A DNA stretch of 64,000 bases from Diplocarpon mali (Eukaryota; Ascomycota; Leotiomycetes; Helotiales; Drepanopezizaceae). Position 1 is the first letter of the stretch, and the number at the start of each line of letters is the position of its first letter. The DNA lies in contig JAENRP010000047.1 in assembly GCA_024741835.1 (NCBI GenBank), positions 124,001 to 188,000 on the forward strand, written 5' to 3'. The translations under genes and the position numbers were made by a program. The notes beneath the pieces were generated by a model. The model worked only from the letters and a program-made list of their open reading frames with translations, was not told the origin of the DNA and ran no database searches. Of the stretch, positions 58,773 through 64,000 are shown in pieces.

Positions 58773-59790
58773 AGGAGACGGCGACTTAAAACCTATACGC
58801 GGTATCTCCTACGAATATGCAGATTCATTGAAATCTTCCTAATGAGTCTGTAGAGCCGATTTTGAGTCCTTTCAACTACGAAATCATCAAACCCTAAGTC
58901 GGATAAAGCTAGAAATTTTCGAAAGGTTCGAAATAGAAATTTTCTATTAATTTTTTTTTTACAAAAACCCTCGACTTGCGTACTTTAGGATTACTTAAAT
59001 ATATAATTACAATAGAAGAAAGGCTTAATAAAGGATATAAAGGGGCAAAAGGCAGGTTATAGTAAGTAAGGAGAAGGAGAGAAAAGAATTCGTGTTAAAG
59101 ATTTATGTAGAAGTCGACAAGAAGGATTGTAGCTTAATAGCTGTGAAAAATTAGCAAGATGCTAAGTAGTAATTAAATAAAGATATAACGACGTAGAACA
59201 GCCGGTGTTTCGGGATCAAGCATGGTAGCAAGAGCAGGTGCAAAGTCGTATTCTATAAGTCCAATACAAAGAAAACGGAGAAGTTGGAGAGCTCTTATAT
59301 AGAGAGTCTCCCTATTTTAAATACACTGGCCAAAGGCCCTGTTGCCCGTTCCTGTAATATTATATAAGCATAAACCTAGTACGCCCAGTTAGAATTGAAC
59401 CTGGGGTAACCCGGCTCCATATATGTGTCCCATAACTATAGACGCCATAACTCTGTAGTGCCATTGTTACAAAAAAGCTGCTATCGGTGAAAAGGGCTTA
59501 TCTTAGATCAGAGAACCTATGGCGACTTTATTTGCATAAGCACTTTCTTAAAAACGTACTCGCTAGAGACCTAAAGGGAGCCACCATTGACAGAGGTATA
59601 GGTTAGACTCTTATTTAAGAAGAAAGGAATTATAAGTATATTGACACAAGCACCGAAAAAAAGTATAATTTTATACTAGTTTTCTCCTTACATATAAAAA
59701 TATAGTATAGCATTTCCGGCTTATGCTAGACAGTTTAGAGCCGATTTAGCGTATTTAAAGAGAGAGAAAACTACAAATTTTTGAGGCCGT
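58773..59790. repeat. Degraded dispersed repeat, copy B
   Basis: Second copy of the repeat described at 54300-55320, same orientation. It lacks the Tc1-derived MITE: its sequence runs straight through CCCTCGACTTGCGTACT, where copy A is interrupted. In place of a short segment of copy A it has about 350 bp of unrelated sequence (about 59160-59510). That insert carries another B-box-like motif on the minus strand (GGTTCAATTC at about 59390-59400). Confidence 0.6.
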
Positions 59791-60644
59791 ACAGCTAGAA
59801 AATCATTCGGTATGTGATCTACTACCTACTATCTACCAAATTTAACACATATTACATGTATATAATACTGCGTCTTGAGGTTCCAGACGCTTTATCACCT
59901 CTCTGGATAACCTCAATGCTCACTTTCTAGTAGGCGTTGGTAGTAACTCGGTCGACCGTCTGCAAATAGGATAACGGAGAGTAGGGGGGCAGCTCGAGCT
60001 TTATCCAAGTCCGGGCCTCGCTTAGAAACAGGGCGACCTGCTCGCGGGCGTAGACTGGAATGCAAGCTTCGCTGGTGGAGACGGAGATGGGTAGATCCAA
60101 TATTCCTGGGCTAGCTTGGACGATGATGCAAGATTTCGACTCACTGAGCGTAGGGCCATACCAAACTCTCCGGTTACCATATAATTCTTCCTATTTCCCC
60201 TTCCCGTCACGTCGACCCAAACACCAACCACTGGCCAACCAAGCAATATCACTATTCTCTAAATTTCGGGGAGAAAAAAAAACCCCCCTCCTGCTACTGA
60301 ATGCAAGTCATTTCAATCTGTAGTCCTTAAAGAATGCGACGTGTATCCCCACTGTCCCTCCCTGTCGTCTGCTATGTTACCTAACTAGCCATCGTTCCTG
60401 CATACATGATATCACATACTCCAAATAAGAAAGAGAAATACTAAATCAACTGCTAGCTAACCTAGCGCCAGCACCAAATACCACACGTGCCATTCAACCC
60501 GAGCACTTCAAATGTTGAATGTCTATACAACCCCCTCCACGCTTCTCTCCACCTCATTGCTTATTTCCTTTCCACTTGCCTCATGGACCAGTATTACAGG
60601 ATTACGATAGCAATCCACGGCCGGGAGGTGCCTGATAGGGCACA
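59791..60644. other. Intergenic, 3' flank of the phosphatidylserine decarboxylase gene
   Basis: Transition from AT-rich repeat DNA to normal composition at about 59930. No gene supported. Confidence 0.5.
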
Positions 60645-63600
60645 CTATCCAGCCATACTAGCAATCTGCGTCTTGCCCATCCCATTCCCATCCTCCGGCG
60701 CCAGACTACCCTCGATTCGGCGCTTGGCCTCGGCTTTCTCGCTCTCGGTGATATCTTCGTCTTTCTTGCGCATGTCGGGCGTGTATTGGTTTTCGGTGGG
60801 GTGATGGCCGATGGACATACCAACGCGGAGCTGGGTAGTGTTAGCATTTAGCCCTCGTTATATTTTATACTTTATGTTGAGTGAGAATAAGCTAGAGACG
60901 TACCAGTGTCTCCAAAGCGCCATTGCTGTTATCCACTAAGTCGTCATCGAATTGCATCGCCCCCTCTTCAAACAGAACCAAAATCGTACTGCCTCCAAAC
61001 TTGAAGTATCCCAATTCCTCGGCTCGCTTGACGTTCTCCCCAGCTTTGCGCGTGATGACTGTGCTTCCAACCATCATGGCCCCCACGCAAATGACCATGA
61101 CCCTTCCATGAGCCACCGAGTCAATCGGGATAACGATCCTGACATTCTCGCCGTACACATCGAGTGCAGAGCGGATGGCCATAGGGTTTACAGTGTAGTA
61201 CTCGCCCTCGATAGTCTTGGGCGTACCCATCACTCCGTCGACAGGGATGTGGAAACGATGGTAGTCTTGAGGTGCGAGACGGAAGATACCTAGAGCGCCG
61301 TTCTTGTATCTTTCAGCATCTTGCGGGTAGGCAGCACCCAGGAGTCTCTGGATAGAGAATTCGCGGCCCTTGACCCAGATATTGGTGGCATCGTCCATGC
61401 GATTGAAGACTACAGAGCGAGAGTCTGCGGGGGAGACAATAATGCGTGGATTATCTGGAGCAGAGCAAGGACGAGCGCCGGGTTTGAGTTCGCGGTAGAA
61501 AAACTCGTTGAAGCTCTTGAATTTCTCAATCGGTAGCAAAACCTCCGTCATATCCAGCTGATGAAAGTTGATGAACTTCTGGATCTCGCTCGCTGATGCT
61601 GGGTCGTCATATTTGACACCCTGTTTGAAAGACAGTCCACGAAGAAGCTTGCGAACTGCGTATTTGTTAGCAACTGTCACGCTAGGTTTCTCATCGAACA
61701 TGTAAATAGTAATTGAACAATATTTGCCGAACGTACTTCTCTTCTTCTCCATATCTCTAGATTTTAGGCCCTTATATAGCAGTCGGATACCCAATCTCAC
61801 GTAGACACTCATGCGCTCCTCGTTGATCTGCCCGGTGATACGGTCCTGAACAAGAATGTTGGCAGAATTGGCACCGAGCTTGTAGCCGCCGTATGAAATC
61901 TTGGTGATGACCTTAGAATACCACTTCCTCTGAGCTTGACTGGATGTCACGAAACCGGCCATGACAATGTTGTTGACCTGGCGCCAATCTTGACTAGCGC
62001 AAGTAGCGATGTGAGTGATGATGTCGGCATCTGAGCGCTTGTTGAGACGAGGTTGATGGCAAATAGGACATTCTCTGATCTCGACGACATGCTCTTCGCC
62101 TTTATCGTTGAGGTCATCCCTGTCTAAGTACTCACCTTCCTCACCAGGAGTGGCAAGATCCTCGACACTCAACTGAGATGGAGTAGCAGCATTTTCCATA
62201 TAGGACGGTGTAGAAGTTCCAGTGCCAGAAGCCGACGAAGCAGCTGGTGTCTGGCCTGCTGTCCCTCCAAGCTGTGTGGGAATATGGCTTTTCACAGCAG
62301 CAGTATCTGGCATCAAATTTCGCATCTTGTCACCCATGGACGGCTTGGACTTTTCAATCAGCTGATCCTCCAAGCAGATAACTGCTTCATCAAAGCTAAT
62401 CTCCGCATCAGCTTCGGCCTCTGTAGTTTCGGCATGAGGAAATCGCTGGAAGAACCCGTCGATCGTGGATTCCTTCAATGTAGACCCGAGGGTATCAAGC
62501 ATAGTGGTAAGCTCTACCTTGCTTATGCATCCGCTCTCATCTGTATCATATTGCCGCAGCATAGCTCTCCAAAACTGTTGTCGGAGAGCTGGATATGGGA
62601 CGTATTTAGCCTTGATGAAAAGCTGCGGACTGTGTTTCTCCTCCCATTTCTCGGCATTCTTGAGCTTCAACGGAATTGTGAATGAGTGAAGATCAGGGTC
62701 CCCAGCTGAATCAAACCCATCGGTATCATCTACAGCATTTGGGGCTGGGACATTATCGCCAGGGGAAAGCCCAATGGCGACGCTGGGTGCAGCTTGAACG
62801 GAAGCTGGCAGTGGTGTGGTAGAGATAGCGCTGAGGTTGGCGGACGATAAATTGTTTCCTGATGTTCGTGGCTGCAGAGGAGGACGACTCGTCTTGTTCA
62901 AGCTTTGAGATGACGGAGAGCGGGAGAGTGGAAGCTTGAATCGTGAACGATTCGGCTGGGCTGGAAAAGCACTTGGGTCCGGAGGCTCCTTCAGCGAGTA
63001 CAGCCCAGTCTCTGGATTTGCGTCTGGGGCCGTATCTGTGATATCTTTGAGCGGAAGGACGCTCGCCGCAATGAAGTCATTCCCAGATAGCTTATCTCTA
63101 TCCACAACCGTGAAAGAGAGCGAGTACGTCTGCTCATGCTTCAGAACATGGAAGATCATCTTCTCATTGAACACCGGATTCAAGTTGTGCCGAATAACCC
63201 TCGTTCTATACGTCTTCTTGCCCAGCGAAGCAATAACAAATGGATCCATGTCGAACGAGGTCCTGGTCATGTTACGTTCTGGGGGCAGGTCTGTAATCTT
63301 CCCGATTTCTAGGAAGACGATACCAACCACCTCGCTGCCACCCGTGAACTCGTATCCACTTAACTGTTTCTTCTTTCTTAGCCCTTTCAACCGCAGCTTT
63401 TTACGTCTCTTCTCCGCGTTCTCAGGCTTTGTAGGGTCGTCCGTCTCATCACTCGGCTCCTCATCGTCGTCGTCGAGATAATCATCGTCGTCCCCAAGAT
63501 CCGCACTCGTAGCACCCATCGGCATTCTAGTCGGCGTGCCCACGCTGTCCAAATCACTCCCACCCGTCAATGCCCTGAACTTATCCAAAATCTGTGCTGG

Positions 63601-64000
63601 GCTCGCAGACACATTGCTCGAGTCGAATAGCGTGAACTGGAGCTGCACCTCACCGCTCACATTGCTGCTCTTCTTGCCTCCAGGCCTCTTGCTAGACAGG
63701 GAGAACCACTGTGGCTCGATTTCCACCTTGTCATGTGTGAAGATATCCTCGAGTGCCAAGTCAAACTCGCCCAGGTAGTCTTTCCCAAACCGGTCTTTGT
63801 CCCAGCAGACGCAGTCGAGCAGGAGGGCATTGACACTGTTGATGGGCATCTGGATCGCGACGTTCCACTCAGGATTGAGGGTCTTGGGAACGGATTGCGT
63901 GGCATTCTTCGAGTCGCCGAGCGTCACAACCAGATACTGTAGTGTTTCAGCCCGAGGTTCTGATGGGCGTGGACGAGAATACTCACTGGGTCTGAAGTGC
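60645..64000 (-). CDS. PSD2: Phosphatidylserine decarboxylase, PSD2 type (5' end beyond window)
   Basis: Exons in the window: 63987-64000 (partial), 61737-63936, 60904-61655 and 60645-60830. The enzyme converts phosphatidylserine to phosphatidylethanolamine, and PSD2-type enzymes act in the endosome/Golgi system. In order there is a C2 domain entering from the edge (YLVVTLGDSKNATQSVPKTL, then NPEWN), an Asp/Glu-rich acidic linker, and a second C2 domain (GIVFLEIGKITDLPPE to DKLSGNDFIAAS). A long Ser/Pro linker and an EF-hand (DTDESGCISKVE) follow, then a Cys/His cluster (CPICHQPRLNKRSDADIITH). The decarboxylase domain comes last. It contains FNEFFYRELKPGARP, PADSR, DYHRFHIPVDG, SVAHGRV and the autocleavage motif GGST in YFKFGGSTILVLFEEGA, where Ser becomes the pyruvoyl cofactor. 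The last exon supplies LRVGMSIGHHPTENQYTPDM and a charged tail. The 81-nt intron at 61656-61736 has no stop and is a multiple of three. Confidence 0.95.

Overview
The window looks like nuclear DNA of a filamentous ascomycete (Pezizomycotina). Genes carry short GT-AG introns of about 45-120 nt with CTRAC-type branch sites. They include fungus-specific families: the PRM1 cell-fusion protein, a Zn2Cys6 regulator, a SAT4/Pth11-like receptor, an AA9 lytic polysaccharide monooxygenase and a MARVEL protein. The secreted set (AA9 LPMO, decayed GH28 endopolygalacturonase, signal-peptide chorismate mutase) suggests a plant-associated fungus, perhaps a leotiomycete. That placement is inference.

Layout. 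1-951: broken endopolygalacturonase, minus strand, running off the left edge. 952-3784: no convincing gene. 3785-22426 is the gene-dense part: a DUF1279 mitochondrial protein, an unrecognised single-pass protein, PRM1, an ARMH3/DUF1741 Golgi protein, the mitochondrial Fe-S scaffold ISA1, a Dabb-barrel protein, a HAD phosphatase, a secreted chorismate mutase and an AA9 LPMO. 22427-31370 is almost gene-free. 31371-33080 is an amino-acid permease. 35395-35979 is an orphan protein. 39218-40121 is a MARVEL-domain gene with a suspected frameshift. 42443-44224 is a Zn2Cys6 transcription factor. 48759-50117 is a SAT4/Pth11-like seven-helix protein. 50118-60644 is an AT-rich, gene-free transposon island containing a 14-N assembly gap, a Tc1/mariner-derived MITE nested in an older repeat, two diverged copies of that repeat, and copies of a small MITE family also found near 28.7 and 46.0 kb. 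60645-64000 holds most of a PSD2-type phosphatidylserine decarboxylase whose 5' end lies beyond the right edge.

Housekeeping genes for lipid and organelle work (PSD2, ARMH3, ISA1, DUF1279) sit in compact stretches. Secreted or receptor-like genes lie next to long gene-poor or repeat-rich tracts. I see no biosynthetic cluster, CRISPR array or prokaryote-type operon. The most notable items are the gene-decay events, the nested MITEs and one intron that can be read through in frame. Exon boundaries were set by hand from splice signals, reading frame and remembered family patterns, with no database search.
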